Below are positions 1-8,841 of a stretch of 64,000 nucleotides of DNA, in pieces. Within the stretch, counting starts at the first letter, position 1, and each line of letters begins with the position of its first letter. Position numbers and translations under genes: made by a program. The notes under the pieces are model-generated. The model saw only the letters and a list, made by a program, of their open reading frames with translations, was not told where the DNA came from and searched no databases. Source of the DNA: Sphingomonas sp. R647 (lineage in GTDB: Bacteria > Pseudomonadota > Alphaproteobacteria > Sphingomonadales > Sphingomonadaceae); contig NZ_JAIQXT010000001.1 of the NCBI RefSeq assembly GCF_020177055.1, positions 1-64,000 of the forward strand, given 5' to 3'.

Positions 1-246
1 TCGGACGTCGGCAGCTGGGACGCGCTGCATGCGATCAGCGACAGCGATGCGAACAACAATGCCTGCCGTGGCGATGTCGTGGCGATCGACACCGCCAATT
101 GTCTGGTCCGTGCGGGGGTGGGCAAGAAGGTGGCGCTGGTCGGCGTGTCGGACCTGATCGTCGTTGTCGATGGCGACGACGTCCTGATCCTGCCGCGCGG
201 ACGCAGCCAGGAGGTCAAGCGCGTACTGGCGGTGATGAAGGATTGA
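1..246 (+). CDS. manC: Mannose-1-phosphate guanylyltransferase, C-terminal fragment
   Basis: This is the 81-codon 3' end of a gene that begins before the window. The frame is open from base 1 and stops at the TGA at 244-246. The visible peptide starts with SDVGSWDAL, then has a GDVVAIDTANC stretch, a VALVGVSDLIVVVDGDDVLI strand region and a QEVKRVL end. This pattern is the end of the nucleotidyltransferase domain of GDP-mannose pyrophosphorylases, which make GDP-mannose from mannose-1-phosphate and GTP in the cytoplasm. The fragment stops right after this region, so the enzyme probably lacks the fused mannose-6-phosphate isomerase domain of bifunctional ManC proteins. That fits the separate isomerase gene at 45.3 kb. 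It lies directly before an EPS polymerase, consistent with a role in supplying activated mannose. Confidence 0.85.
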   Translation, partial: SDVGSWDALHAISDSDANNNACRGDVVAIDTANCLVRAGVGKKVALVGVSDLIVVVDGDDVLILPRGRSQEVKRVLAVMKD

Positions 247-362
247 GGTGTTCTATTGGGCCGATGTCGTGTTCTATCCGGAACCATACGATCAATTCCT
301 CGATCAGTTTAAATGCGTGAAGATCAAAGTTCTGAATTTTTCGTGGCGGGCGAGGAGCAGTG

Positions 363-1742
363 ATGTCTCATTTTCAGGGGCGATGGACAGATCAACTTGG
401 CTTGGGCGAGCTCGATCTTAATCCTCCTAAGGATCGCCGCGGCATCCTGGTTGTGGCGGCGGTCGGATTAATCGCACTGGTACTGCTCGGCCCCGTTATG
501 ACGAATGCTGCGCTCACGCTCACGGGTGAGGGTAATTTACTTCGGCAGGTTCTTTATCTAACCGTTGCCGGACTGGCAGTTTATGCCGTTTGGCCGCAAG
601 CGGACCGCTATAGTCTCATTGCAATTTCGACGCCGGTCGCGCTCGCGCTTGGCTGGTCTTGGGCGACCACAATTTGGGCCTTGAATTTTGATGCTAGTAT
701 ACGGCGAGTATTTCTAACCACTCTTGTTGCTTGGACCGTATTTTGCATTGTTCGGCATCTCGGTTATAGGTTGACATGTGATGTTTTGCGATGGTCGCTA
801 TTCGTAGGAATAGTTATCGGGTTCATTGTGGTGTTTATTGATCCGGAGACTGGCGTCCATTTGTACCAGGAGGCGAAAGGATCAACTGCGATACAAGGGA
901 ACTGGCGAGGCATCTTCGACCACAAGAACTTTGCCGGTGCGGCGGCTGCGATCTGCATTCTGATGTTTCTGTTTGACAGTCGGCACATCAAACCGCTGGT
1001 GCGGGTGGGCGTGATCGTGCTGGCGAGCTATTTTCTCTATCGCACCCAGTCCAAGACTTCGGCGGGGATGATTGTGCTGGCCTCGATCGCTGGTTTTATC
1101 TTTGCGACCGTGAGCGTTCGGCTGCGGGCCTATCTGATCCCGTTCATCGTCGTGTTCGGAGCCTTTGTATGGACCTGGGTAAGTGCCTATTCCGATGCAA
1201 TCTCGGAAGGTTTTCTGAACCCGACCTCCTTTACCGGCCGCGGGCATATTTGGTCGGTGCTCGCGAGCTACGCGATGGAGCATCCCTGGACCGGTGCCGG
1301 GTTCGGGTCATTTTGGAACGTGGGTTCGGAAAGTCCTGTGTTCAGCTATGCCACCGGCTGGGTGACTAAGGTCACCGTGGGGCATTCGGGCTATTTCGAT
1401 CAGCTGGCTGCGGTTGGTTTTCCTGGCCTCATCTTGATGGTCTATGCGCTGATTGTCTGGCCGTTGATCCGACTGCTTGCAAGTTCGAGCATCTCACCGC
1501 AGCAGGGTGCGCTAATCTCGACCATGATAATCTTCAGCATGGGGCACAACATCACCGAAAGCGGGTTGTTCGAGCGTGATGTGATTGTCAGCGTGTTTCT
1601 CTATTTTGGTGCGGCCTTTGCGCAGGTCACGACGCAGATGAACTGGACTGAGCAGCTTGGCGCGCTTGGTACGGATCCCAAGGCGGCTGGCGATGATGTG
1701 ATGCGCACCATGCGCAAACGCCGCCGCCGCAAGGCCCCCTGA
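363..1742 (+). CDS. O-antigen ligase/polymerase family (Wzy-like) membrane protein
   Basis: A 459-residue polytopic inner-membrane protein with about ten hydrophobic segments, starting near residue 27. In the second half it carries the Wzy_C/O-antigen ligase hallmarks: NWRGIFDHKNFAG, then TGAGFGSFW, then GHSGYFDQLAAVGFPG and a GHNITES motif. Such proteins join lipid-linked oligosaccharide repeats at the periplasmic face (polymerase) or transfer glycan to an acceptor (ligase); sequence alone does not decide which. It is clearly paralogous to the protein at 11149-12612, which shares these motifs in the same order. An in-frame GTG lies one codon upstream (360); ATG 363 is preferred. The first 500 bases are visibly richer in A/T third positions than the rest. 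It ends with a basic KRRRRK tail. Confidence 0.85.
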   Translation: MSHFQGRWTDQLGLGELDLNPPKDRRGILVVAAVGLIALVLLGPVMTNAALTLTGEGNLLRQVLYLTVAGLAVYAVWPQADRYSLIAISTPVALALGWSWATTIWALNFDASIRRVFLTTLVAWTVFCIVRHLGYRLTCDVLRWSLFVGIVIGFIVVFIDPETGVHLYQEAKGSTAIQGNWRGIFDHKNFAGAAAAICILMFLFDSRHIKPLVRVGVIVLASYFLYRTQSKTSAGMIVLASIAGFIFATVSVRLRAYLIPFIVVFGAFVWTWVSAYSDAISEGFLNPTSFTGRGHIWSVLASYAMEHPWTGAGFGSFWNVGSESPVFSYATGWVTKVTVGHSGYFDQLAAVGFPGLILMVYALIVWPLIRLLASSSISPQQGALISTMIIFSMGHNITESGLFERDVIVSVFLYFGAAFAQVTTQMNWTEQLGALGTDPKAAGDDVMRTMRKRRRRKAP

Positions 1743-1789
1743 CGCATTTGAATTGCCGGGAAGGGAACGGTGGGGCCTGGCATTGATCT

Positions 1790-3733
1790 TTATTGGCGGC
1801 GCAGATGCTCTGCTGCGACGCGGTCCATCAGATAGCGTGCCGCCGATGGCGTCACATGGCTGTGATCGAAATGCATCGGCGCGCCGTCGGGCATGACGAG
1901 GCGGCAGCTGCCCTTGGGGCATTCGAGGTCGATCATCGAGACATAGGTCGCGCCTGCGGCGCGGATTTTTGGGGCGAGGCGCCGGTCGGTCTCGAACCGG
2001 TCGGCCCGGCGCAGCCGGTTGGGCAGGGAAGGGTCGGGGCGCTGCTGCGCCTGGACCAGGATCAGCGGCAGGTCATTGTCATATTCGACCGAAGAGCCGA
2101 ACACGATCACCTTGATGCCGCGCCTGGTGAGCCGCTCTATGGTGTCGATCAGCTGGCCTTCCTCGAAATCGAGCCAGAGTGCCGACAGGACCACCGTGTC
2201 TGTGCGGTTTGGGTCGATCGCGGCAAACCCTTGGGCGATGACCGCGCGGCAGCTGCGCAGGCCTCTGGCCTCGATCAGCGGGCGGCAGCCAGCTGCGGTC
2301 GCCTGCAGGATATGAGCGTCGGGAAGCGCTTGCCGGAGCGCCTGCGCGTAGTGCGCTGCATGACTGTCGCCCATCAGCAGGATGTTGCGTCTGTTGGGTT
2401 CGGGGACGAGGCATTGCGGGTCGAACGGTTTTCCGGTCGGCAGGGTGAAGCAGCGATCGGTGCTGAACTGGGCACGCCCATCCGGTGTCGTGTCCCAGCC
2501 CTGAAAGGAAGCGATTTTCGCCAATTGGGGGGGCAAGGGTCGGATGAGGTCGGCGCGATTTGCAATCGTCAGGCCGGTTGCGGCCAGCCCAAGCATCCAG
2601 ATTACAGCCATCTCGTGCAGGTACAGGTCGGTCCCATCCCGCCAGTGTTTGCGTGTGGGGCGTTCGACCAGCGCATAGCTCAGTGCCGCGGCGCCAAGCG
2701 TTGCCGCGACCAACAGGATCGTGTCACTGAGGGTGAAGTCGGTCCCGTGGTTGATCTGGTGGAACGCAATGATCGGACGGTGCCATAGATAGGCGGAGTA
2801 GGAGATGAGACCGATCCAGCGAAGCGGCGCGAGGCTCAGGAACCGGGCGGTGGCGCCGGTCTCGCCATAGGCGATCAGGATCGCGGTGGCGAGGGCAGGT
2901 GGCAGTGCGAATGGAACCGGAAAAGGCCAGCCACTCCCAATCATGACGACGCTCGCCGCGATCGTCGCGAGCGCTGCTGCACACAGGAGCTGGCGCAGTC
3001 GTGGGTTGGCAAGGGTAGGGAAGGCACCGAGCGCGACCAGCGCGCCGAGCGCCAGCTCCCAGATCCGGGCCGGCAGCAGGAAGAAGCCGGCCGATGCATC
3101 GGCAAAAGCCAGCCAGCCTCCAGCCGCGAACGAAACGAGCGCGATCGCGCCGATGACCTTGACGAGTTGCTGGCGGGTGAGGCGACGCAGCGCCAGCAGC
3201 AGGAGCGGGTAAGCGAGATAGAATTGCTCTTCGACCGCCAGCGACCATGTGTGAATCAGTGGCTTGGAGTCCGAGGCAGCGGCGAAATAGTCCGAGGTGA
3301 AGTAGAAGTAGATGTTCGAGCCGAAGATACTGGTCGCAGCCGCGCTGCGTCCGAGGTCACGCAGGGCGTTGGGAAGCAGAACGAAACAGCCGATCGCCAG
3401 CGTGATGACCATCATCGCCATCAGTGCGGGCAGGATGCGCACGATGCGGTGGCGATAGAAGCGGATCAGCGAGAAGCGGTCCTGTTCGATGTCGCGGACC
3501 AGGATGCCGGTGATCAGATAACCCGAAATCACAAAGAAGATGTCGACGCCGACAAAGCCGCCGCGCAGCTGCTCGACCCCGCAATGAAGCAGCAGGATCG
3601 GGAGGATCGCAAGCGCGCGCAGCCCGTCAATATCGCGGCGATAGCCATGGCCGGCTTGCGGTGTCGACACGCGTCCCCCTCGTTTCTGCGCTGAGCCCCG
3701 ACCTTGCTCTACACGGTGCCCCCCGCGCTGCAA
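1790..3733 (-). CDS. Membrane acyltransferase with C-terminal SGNH domain (OafA/YrhL type)
   Basis: A 647-residue protein. The N-terminal 380 residues or so form an acyltransferase-3 domain with about ten membrane segments, opening with YRRDIDGLRALAILPILLLH and including the SGYLIT segment. The C-terminal part is a soluble SGNH/GDSL-like domain marked by LLMGDSHAAHYAQAL and, near the end, an FDHSHVTPSAARYL motif carrying the catalytic Asp/His region. Family members such as OafA move acetyl groups across the inner membrane onto O-antigen or EPS sugars. Position beside the EPS genes supports polysaccharide O-acylation. It is convergent with the polymerase at 363-1742. The first 25-30 residues are basic and poorly conserved in look, so the true start may lie slightly downstream, near GHGYRRDIDG. 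Confidence 0.88.
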   Translation of the reverse strand: MQRGGHRVEQGRGSAQKRGGRVSTPQAGHGYRRDIDGLRALAILPILLLHCGVEQLRGGFVGVDIFFVISGYLITGILVRDIEQDRFSLIRFYRHRIVRILPALMAMMVITLAIGCFVLLPNALRDLGRSAAATSIFGSNIYFYFTSDYFAAASDSKPLIHTWSLAVEEQFYLAYPLLLLALRRLTRQQLVKVIGAIALVSFAAGGWLAFADASAGFFLLPARIWELALGALVALGAFPTLANPRLRQLLCAAALATIAASVVMIGSGWPFPVPFALPPALATAILIAYGETGATARFLSLAPLRWIGLISYSAYLWHRPIIAFHQINHGTDFTLSDTILLVAATLGAAALSYALVERPTRKHWRDGTDLYLHEMAVIWMLGLAATGLTIANRADLIRPLPPQLAKIASFQGWDTTPDGRAQFSTDRCFTLPTGKPFDPQCLVPEPNRRNILLMGDSHAAHYAQALRQALPDAHILQATAAGCRPLIEARGLRSCRAVIAQGFAAIDPNRTDTVVLSALWLDFEEGQLIDTIERLTRRGIKVIVFGSSVEYDNDLPLILVQAQQRPDPSLPNRLRRADRFETDRRLAPKIRAAGATYVSMIDLECPKGSCRLVMPDGAPMHFDHSHVTPSAARYLMDRVAAEHLRRQ

Positions 3734-3991
3734 ATCGTGTGCAGATGCACATGCATCGCAGCGTAAAAATCATTGAGCAAATTCATGCCGTTATCGGTCT
3801 GCAAAATACGTTACTTACCCGTAACAACCATCGTGGATACGTCAGTTTCGCGATAGTGAACGGATCGCATTTCCGATTTGCGACAGTCCGATGACAGCGC
3901 CCCTCGACATGAGCGTGTGATCACACCATATTAGTCCAATCCATATCGGATATATTTATGTAAACAAAGCGTTTATACGGTGGAGAGGACA

Positions 3992-4453
3992 ATGTCCGAA
4001 GAATCGGTCTTAAATCCGGTTGAGCTCGCAGCCGAGCTGACAATCGCGTGGCTGGGTAATCAGAACAACCGCGTCGATGCGCGTGATGTCCCTATGTTCT
4101 TCAAGACAATGCACGAAACGATCCTTGATCTTTCGTCATCTGTTCAGGACGCGGAGCCTGAAAAGGTTCCTGCGGAGGAAGAACATCCCGCAGCGGTTTC
4201 TGTGCGTAAATCACTTGCCTCGAAGGATCACATCATTTCGATGATCGATGGCAAGCCCTATCGGACATTGCGTCGCCACTTGTCGACGCATGGCCTGACG
4301 CCAGAAGAATATCGCGCGCGTTATAATCTTCGCGCCGATTACCCGATGGTCGCCGAGTCCTATTCGGCGCAGCGCCGCGAAATGGCCAAGAAAATCGGTC
4401 TTGGCAGCAAGGGCCGTACTGCCCGCACGCGTCAGCCAAAAACCGGCTCGTAA
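3992..4453 (+). CDS. MucR/Ros family transcriptional regulator
   Basis: A 153-residue MucR/Ros-family protein. ATG 3992 is chosen because the SD-like GGAGAGG lies immediately before it; the upstream in-frame GTG (3980) overlaps that SD. The C-terminal half carries the family signature: VSVRKSL, IDGKPYRTLRRHL, THGLTPEEYRARYNL and DYPMVAESY. The two Cys of the classical Cys2His2 zinc finger are replaced (Ser and Asp in ISMIDGK), while the HL and TH histidines remain. MucR proteins bind AT-rich DNA and control EPS and motility genes in alphaproteobacteria, so control of the surrounding EPS operons is a reasonable inference. The 258-bp upstream region is unusually AT-rich for this genome, which would fit autoregulation. 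Confidence 0.9.
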   Translation: MSEESVLNPVELAAELTIAWLGNQNNRVDARDVPMFFKTMHETILDLSSSVQDAEPEKVPAEEEHPAAVSVRKSLASKDHIISMIDGKPYRTLRRHLSTHGLTPEEYRARYNLRADYPMVAESYSAQRREMAKKIGLGSKGRTARTRQPKTGS

Positions 4454-4710
4454 TCAACGCCGCTGGTCGCATGCTCGCGCGGCGGGCTGCGACCTGCGGC
4501 AAATATTCAAGTTGTTTTGCTGAATCCACCTCACGCAGTCGTGGCAGCTGCGGCGGAGCTGGAACGGGGCGAGCGCTGGATCGGCGAATCGGCGCGTCAG
4601 CCTTGAGGCGGGCATTTTGTGATGCCTGGGCCGTGGCGACGGAGCGCGCCTCTTTGCTCCACCGAACGGCTTGCTACCCTGGTCATCTCGCGCGCGGCTG
4701 TCGGCGATCT

Positions 4711-5070
4711 TCAGGCGCAATGCCCTTCACTGCAGAGATAGAGATAGGGCAGCTGCAGCAGCGCTGGTGCAAGGATGATCACTGCGGTCAGCAGGATGAT
4801 GGCGCTGCGCCGCCGGTAGAGATGGACCGCTGCGCAGATTGTCCAGAGCAGGATCAGCGCGGCAAGCACCGGCGCTGCCGGCGTGGCGAGCGCCTGAAAC
4901 AGGGTCGTATGCGACTCGAACTGCCAGTGGACGAGCGCCCCGGCAACGATGACCGCGCCAGTCAGCGCAAGGTCGGTCGGCAGAGTGCTCCAGACCTTTC
5001 GCGCATGATTGCGCGGTTGCGATACCGCCGCCTCTGCGTGATCGGCATATGGTTTGATCTGCGGATCCAT
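4711..5070 (-). CDS. Small inner-membrane protein, unknown function
   Basis: A 119-residue protein with three predicted membrane helices: LALTGAVIVAGALVHW, APVLAALILLWTICAAVHLY and AIILLTAVIILAPALLQLPY. A short basic loop HLYRRRS separates the last two, and the tail ends CSEGHCA. ATG 5070 is chosen because GGTGGGG lies just upstream; the longer in-frame extension is arginine-rich and looks untranslated. I do not recognise the family. It lies alone between mucR and the EPS operon on the opposite strand and shares an upstream region with the operon. Confidence 0.55.
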   Translation of the reverse strand: MDPQIKPYADHAEAAVSQPRNHARKVWSTLPTDLALTGAVIVAGALVHWQFESHTTLFQALATPAAPVLAALILLWTICAAVHLYRRRSAIILLTAVIILAPALLQLPYLYLCSEGHCA

Positions 5071-5231
5071 CATTCCCCACCAGGTCTGCCCGCGATCATG
5101 GCGTGCGCAACGTGGCGCGTCCATAGCGGGGCAAGGTCTGCGGTCTGCGCCCGCCGCGCGGCTTCTCTTGGGAGGCGCAGTTGAACGCAGGCCGATTGGC
5201 TCACCCAGATCATTCAATTCTGTGCGCTTTA

Positions 5232-5260
5232 TTGAAGCTGCGTCTCGACGTTACTGAATT
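5232..5260 (+). promoter_or_regulatory. Candidate sigma70-like promoter of the EPS operon
   Basis: TTGAAG (5232-5237) and TGAATT (5255-5260) are separated by exactly 17 bases. They lie 57 bases before the GTG start of the first glycosyltransferase, at the head of a co-directional run of nine genes. Recognised by eye only. Confidence 0.3.
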
Positions 5261-5316
5261 ACGCTGATAAATGGCGGACGCTGCATTGCAGCATCACCAG
5301 CGCTTCGGGGGAACGC

Positions 5317-6510
5317 GTGGACGGGGCTGTCGTGCAAGACCGGTGCGGGAATGAGGGGGCCGGGGCGATGTCCCTGCGCGCCCGCCCGCGCGTCCTGCAC
5401 ATCATCACGCATCTCGACATGGGCGGCGCCGAAGGCGTCGCGATGCAACTCATCGACAGCCTGCGCGGATCTTTCGACTTTTCCCTGTTCGCCGTGCTCG
5501 AACAGCGTGCGCTCAGTGCGGTTGGGATCGACATGGCGCAGCGCCTCGATGCGTGGGGCGTGGCGCGTAGCGCGGGTGTCGCCGGGCGGTTCAAGTCAGG
5601 CGGCGTCGTGCTTGCTGCGCTCGCGCTCAACCGCACGATCCGCCGCGTGCGGCCCGATATCATCCATGTCCACACCGAAATCCCCGAGCTGACGCTCGCG
5701 CTCGCCTGCAGGCTGTCGCGCTATACGCGCAGCATTCCGCTGCTGCGCACCGTCCACAACAGCGAACTGTGGATCGACTGGAACCGCATCGGTTCCTGGG
5801 TGACAGAAACGCTTGCCCATGGCGACGCGGTCGCGGTGTCGCGCAGCGCAGCCGATGCCGATTGGGCCATTGCCACCCGGACCGCGCGTCCTCGCGCCGA
5901 TATCCTTCACAATGGCGTGGCGCCGCCGCCGCCGGTCCAGCCTGTCGGGGCGCGGCGTCGCTTTCAGCTGCTGTTTGCCGGGCGGCTCGTCCATCAAAAG
6001 GGCGCGGACCTGCTTCCGGCCATTCTCGAAGCGGCCTGGCGGGCAACCGCGCGGCGCGACGTCATCGTCACCATCGCCGGAACCGGCCCGCTCGAGGCGC
6101 GGGTGCGCGCAGGGCTTGCCGACCGGCTTTCGGGCTGGACCGTCCAGTTCGTTCCCCCGATTGAACGCCTGTCGCACCGGCTGGGCGACTATGATGTCGT
6201 CCTGTTGCCCTCGCGCTTTGAGGGGTTTGCGCTGCTGCCGCTCGAGGTGCTGATGGCGGGGGTCCCGATCGTCACCACCCGGGCGCCCGGGCTCGATGAG
6301 GCGATCCCTGCCGATTATCCCTTCCTCGCCGGATCGCAGGACGTGACAGGTCTTGCTGCCCGGCTCGTCGAGGTGATCGAGGATCCGGCGCACGCGCGTG
6401 TGGTCGCTGCAGACTATGGCGCGCTGCTCGCCGAGCGTTTCAGCCCTGCCGCCATGGCGCAGGGCTATGCCGAACGCTATCAGGCACTGGCCGGAGCCGG
6501 GCGCGCGTGA
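5317..6510 (+). CDS. Glycosyltransferase family 4 (GT-B fold)
   Basis: A 397-residue GT4-type enzyme and first gene of the plus-strand EPS operon. The N-terminal domain has HIITHLDMGGAEGVAMQL, a typical acceptor-side start of GT4 enzymes. The C-terminal domain has LLFAGRLVHQKGADLL and the nucleotide-sugar site region SRFEGFALLPLEVLMAGVPI, with the E-x7-E pattern of retaining GT4 proteins. It should add one sugar to the lipid-linked repeat on the cytoplasmic face; donor and linkage cannot be read. The GTG at 5317 follows GGGGGA and is used here. ATG 5368 (MSLRARPRV) after an AGGGGG run is an equally good start. The next gene overlaps its stop by four bases. Confidence 0.85.
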   Translation: MDGAVVQDRCGNEGAGAMSLRARPRVLHIITHLDMGGAEGVAMQLIDSLRGSFDFSLFAVLEQRALSAVGIDMAQRLDAWGVARSAGVAGRFKSGGVVLAALALNRTIRRVRPDIIHVHTEIPELTLALACRLSRYTRSIPLLRTVHNSELWIDWNRIGSWVTETLAHGDAVAVSRSAADADWAIATRTARPRADILHNGVAPPPPVQPVGARRRFQLLFAGRLVHQKGADLLPAILEAAWRATARRDVIVTIAGTGPLEARVRAGLADRLSGWTVQFVPPIERLSHRLGDYDVVLLPSRFEGFALLPLEVLMAGVPIVTTRAPGLDEAIPADYPFLAGSQDVTGLAARLVEVIEDPAHARVVAADYGALLAERFSPAAMAQGYAERYQALAGAGRA

Positions 6511-7505
6511 AGGTCGCGGTCGGGATCAAGGCGCTCAACGAGGAAGCGCATATCGCTGCGGCGATCGAAAGCGCGCGCGCGGCGCTTGCCCGCGTCGGCG
6601 GCGGGCAGATCATCCTCGCCGACAGCGGGTCGTCCGATGCCACCGTCGCGATTGCGCAACGCTATCGCGAGGTCCGGATCGTCCAGCTGTCCGACCCGGC
6701 GCTGCGCTCGTGCGGCACCGGCGCGCAGCTCGCCTTCCAGTCGGTCGAGGCGGACTATTTCTACCTGCTCGATGGCGACATGGTGCTGGATGCGGACTTC
6801 CTGTGCGAGGGCATCGCCTTTCTCGAGGCGCATCGCGATCATGCCGCGGTCGGAGGGCGGGTACGCGAGGTCAATACTGCAAGCATCGAGTTCGAGCTGC
6901 GTGCGCGCAACGACCGGATCAAGGGAAGCGCGGTCGCAGGCGAGGTCGACCGGCTCGATTGCGGGGGGCTTTACCGCGTCGCCGCGGTGCGCGCGGTCGG
7001 CCATTTTGCCGACAGCAATCTGCACGCCTTCGAGGAGTTCGAGCTCGGCGCACGGCTGCGCGCGGTAGGCTGGAAGCTCGCGCGCATCGATGCGCCGGGC
7101 GTCGATCATCATGGACATGCCACCGGGGGCTACCGGCTGATGCTGCGGCGCCTGCGCTCGGGCTATGCCGGGGGCCCGGGCGAGGTCATTCGTGCCGCCT
7201 GGGGCAGGCCGCATTTCCCGCTGGTGCTGCGCGACTTTGCCCAGCTGCGCTACAGCATCGCGGTGATCGGCTGGTGGGTCACCTTGGCGGCGCTGCTTGT
7301 GTCGGGATTGTGGGTGGCGGCGGTCGGGATCGCGCTGCTTCCGCTTGGCTTTCTCGTGTGGCGCCGTGCAAGCCTGCGCCTTGGCCTCTATTCGCTCGCG
7401 ACCTGGAACATGATCGCGCTCGGTTTTCTCCAGGGGCTCGTGCGCCGCCGCCGCGCGCCCGATGTGCCGCTTCCCGCCCGGGATATCAGCAGGGCAGGGG
7501 ACTGA
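6507..7505 (+). CDS. Glycosyltransferase family 2 (GT-A fold) with C-terminal membrane segments
   Basis: A 332-residue GT2 enzyme whose GTG start overlaps the previous stop (GTGA), implying translational coupling. The N-terminus GIKALNEEAHIAAAIESA is the nucleotide-binding start of GT-A folds, ILADSGSSDAT follows, and the DxD-type metal site is LLDGDMVLDADF. Hydrophobic segments after residue 240 (IAVIGWWVTLAALLVSGLWV and following) probably hold it at the inner membrane. It probably adds a sugar to the growing EPS repeat; specificity is unknown. The acceptor-side region has a conserved-looking FEEFELGARL, similar to the ED(x)D/QxxRW region of processive GT2 enzymes but without QxxRW. Confidence 0.85.
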   Translation: MKVAVGIKALNEEAHIAAAIESARAALARVGGGQIILADSGSSDATVAIAQRYREVRIVQLSDPALRSCGTGAQLAFQSVEADYFYLLDGDMVLDADFLCEGIAFLEAHRDHAAVGGRVREVNTASIEFELRARNDRIKGSAVAGEVDRLDCGGLYRVAAVRAVGHFADSNLHAFEEFELGARLRAVGWKLARIDAPGVDHHGHATGGYRLMLRRLRSGYAGGPGEVIRAAWGRPHFPLVLRDFAQLRYSIAVIGWWVTLAALLVSGLWVAAVGIALLPLGFLVWRRASLRLGLYSLATWNMIALGFLQGLVRRRRAPDVPLPARDISRAGD

Positions 7506-7512
7506 GCCGGCA

Positions 7513-8841
7513 ATGGCCTATCATGCCAAATTCCTCTGGACCGCCGGCACTTTTGGTCTCTCGGCCGGGCTCAAATTCGGGCTGAACATCGTGCTCGCCT
7601 GGCTGCTGGCGCCGGAAATCCTCGGGATCCTGCTGGTCGTCAATGCAGTGCGCCTCGGCATCGAACTGCTGACCGATGTCGGAATCGAGCAGAACATGGT
7701 CCATCACCCCGATGGCCTCGACCAGCGGTTCCGCGACACCGCCTGGACGCTGCAGGTGCTGCGCGGGGCGCTGCTCAGCCTTGTCTTTCTTGCCGCTTCA
7801 CCGGCGCTGTCGGCAGCCTATGCGATCGACCTCAATATCTTCCTGCTGGTCTCGCTCTCGCCGCTGATCAGCGGGCTCCATTCGACTGCCATCTTCATTC
7901 TCGTCAAACGCCTCGAGGTGCGTCGGCGCAACCTGTTCGAGCTCATGTGCGAGGCACTGGCCTTCGCGCTCCAGGTCGCGCTTGTCCTGTGGTTGCGCTC
8001 GGTCTGGGCGCCGGTTCTTGGACTGCTTGGTGCGGTCGCGATCCGTTCGGCGCTGAGCTATGCGCTGCCGCTCGCGCGCCAGAGGCTGCGCTTCGATCGC
8101 GCGATCGTCCTGCGCATCGTCGATTATGGCAAATGGATCGCACTGACCTCGCTCGTCATGTACGCCGCGAGCAATCTCGATCGCCTGTATCTTGGCAAGG
8201 TCGCATCGCTCGCGCTGGTCGGCATCTACGGCATTGCGCGCGCCATTGCCGAGCTGCCCACGACGCTGGCGCGGCGGATGAGCTATCAGATCATCTTTCC
8301 CGCACTCGCCGGGATGTCGCAGGACGACCGGGCAGACCGGCTCGCCGGGCTCGCGCGGACCCGCCTGCTGTTTGTGGCAGGCGTCTGTGCCGCGCTCGGG
8401 TTTGGCGCAGCGATTGGCGATCTGCTCATCGCGCTGGTCTATGATGCGCGCTATGCCGCCGCCGGATGGATGCTCTCGGTGCTGCTGCTGGGCGGCGTGT
8501 TCGCAACCCTCTCCAATCTCAACGAGGCGCTGCTGCTTGGCGCGGGCAAGCCACTCTATAGCAGCCTCGCCAATCTGGCGCGTCTTGCCAGCCTTGCCGC
8601 ATTGCTCCCGCTTGGATTTGCCATTGCCGGCTTTGCCGGCGCGGTGGTGGCGGTCGCGGCCGTCGAGCTGCTCCATTACGGGTTCATCTCGCTCGGGCTG
8701 CTGCGCGTGCGTGCGCATTATTTCCGGCATGACGCGCTCGCGTTGCTGCTCGCGGCTTTGGTGTTTTGCGGCATCCTGGCCGGTCGCGACATGCTGGGGT
8801 GGGGAAGCGCGCTATCGGGACTATGGAGAGCCATGCCATGA
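7513..8841 (+). CDS. Wzx-like polysaccharide flippase (MOP superfamily)
   Basis: A 442-residue very hydrophobic protein with about 12-14 membrane segments and the typical start FLWTAGTFGLSAGLKFGLNI of RfbX/Wzx-type translocases. Such proteins flip undecaprenyl-pyrophosphate-linked repeats from the cytoplasmic to the periplasmic leaflet, where Wzy polymerises them. ATG 7513 is chosen because the membrane region starts about eight residues later; the 17 upstream codons overlap the preceding gene in another frame. The next gene starts at its stop (ATGA), so the two are translationally coupled. This is the only Wzx-like gene I see in the window, although there are three Wzy-like genes. Confidence 0.85.
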   Translation: MAYHAKFLWTAGTFGLSAGLKFGLNIVLAWLLAPEILGILLVVNAVRLGIELLTDVGIEQNMVHHPDGLDQRFRDTAWTLQVLRGALLSLVFLAASPALSAAYAIDLNIFLLVSLSPLISGLHSTAIFILVKRLEVRRRNLFELMCEALAFALQVALVLWLRSVWAPVLGLLGAVAIRSALSYALPLARQRLRFDRAIVLRIVDYGKWIALTSLVMYAASNLDRLYLGKVASLALVGIYGIARAIAELPTTLARRMSYQIIFPALAGMSQDDRADRLAGLARTRLLFVAGVCAALGFGAAIGDLLIALVYDARYAAAGWMLSVLLLGGVFATLSNLNEALLLGAGKPLYSSLANLARLASLAALLPLGFAIAGFAGAVVAVAAVELLHYGFISLGLLRVRAHYFRHDALALLLAALVFCGILAGRDMLGWGSALSGLWRAMP

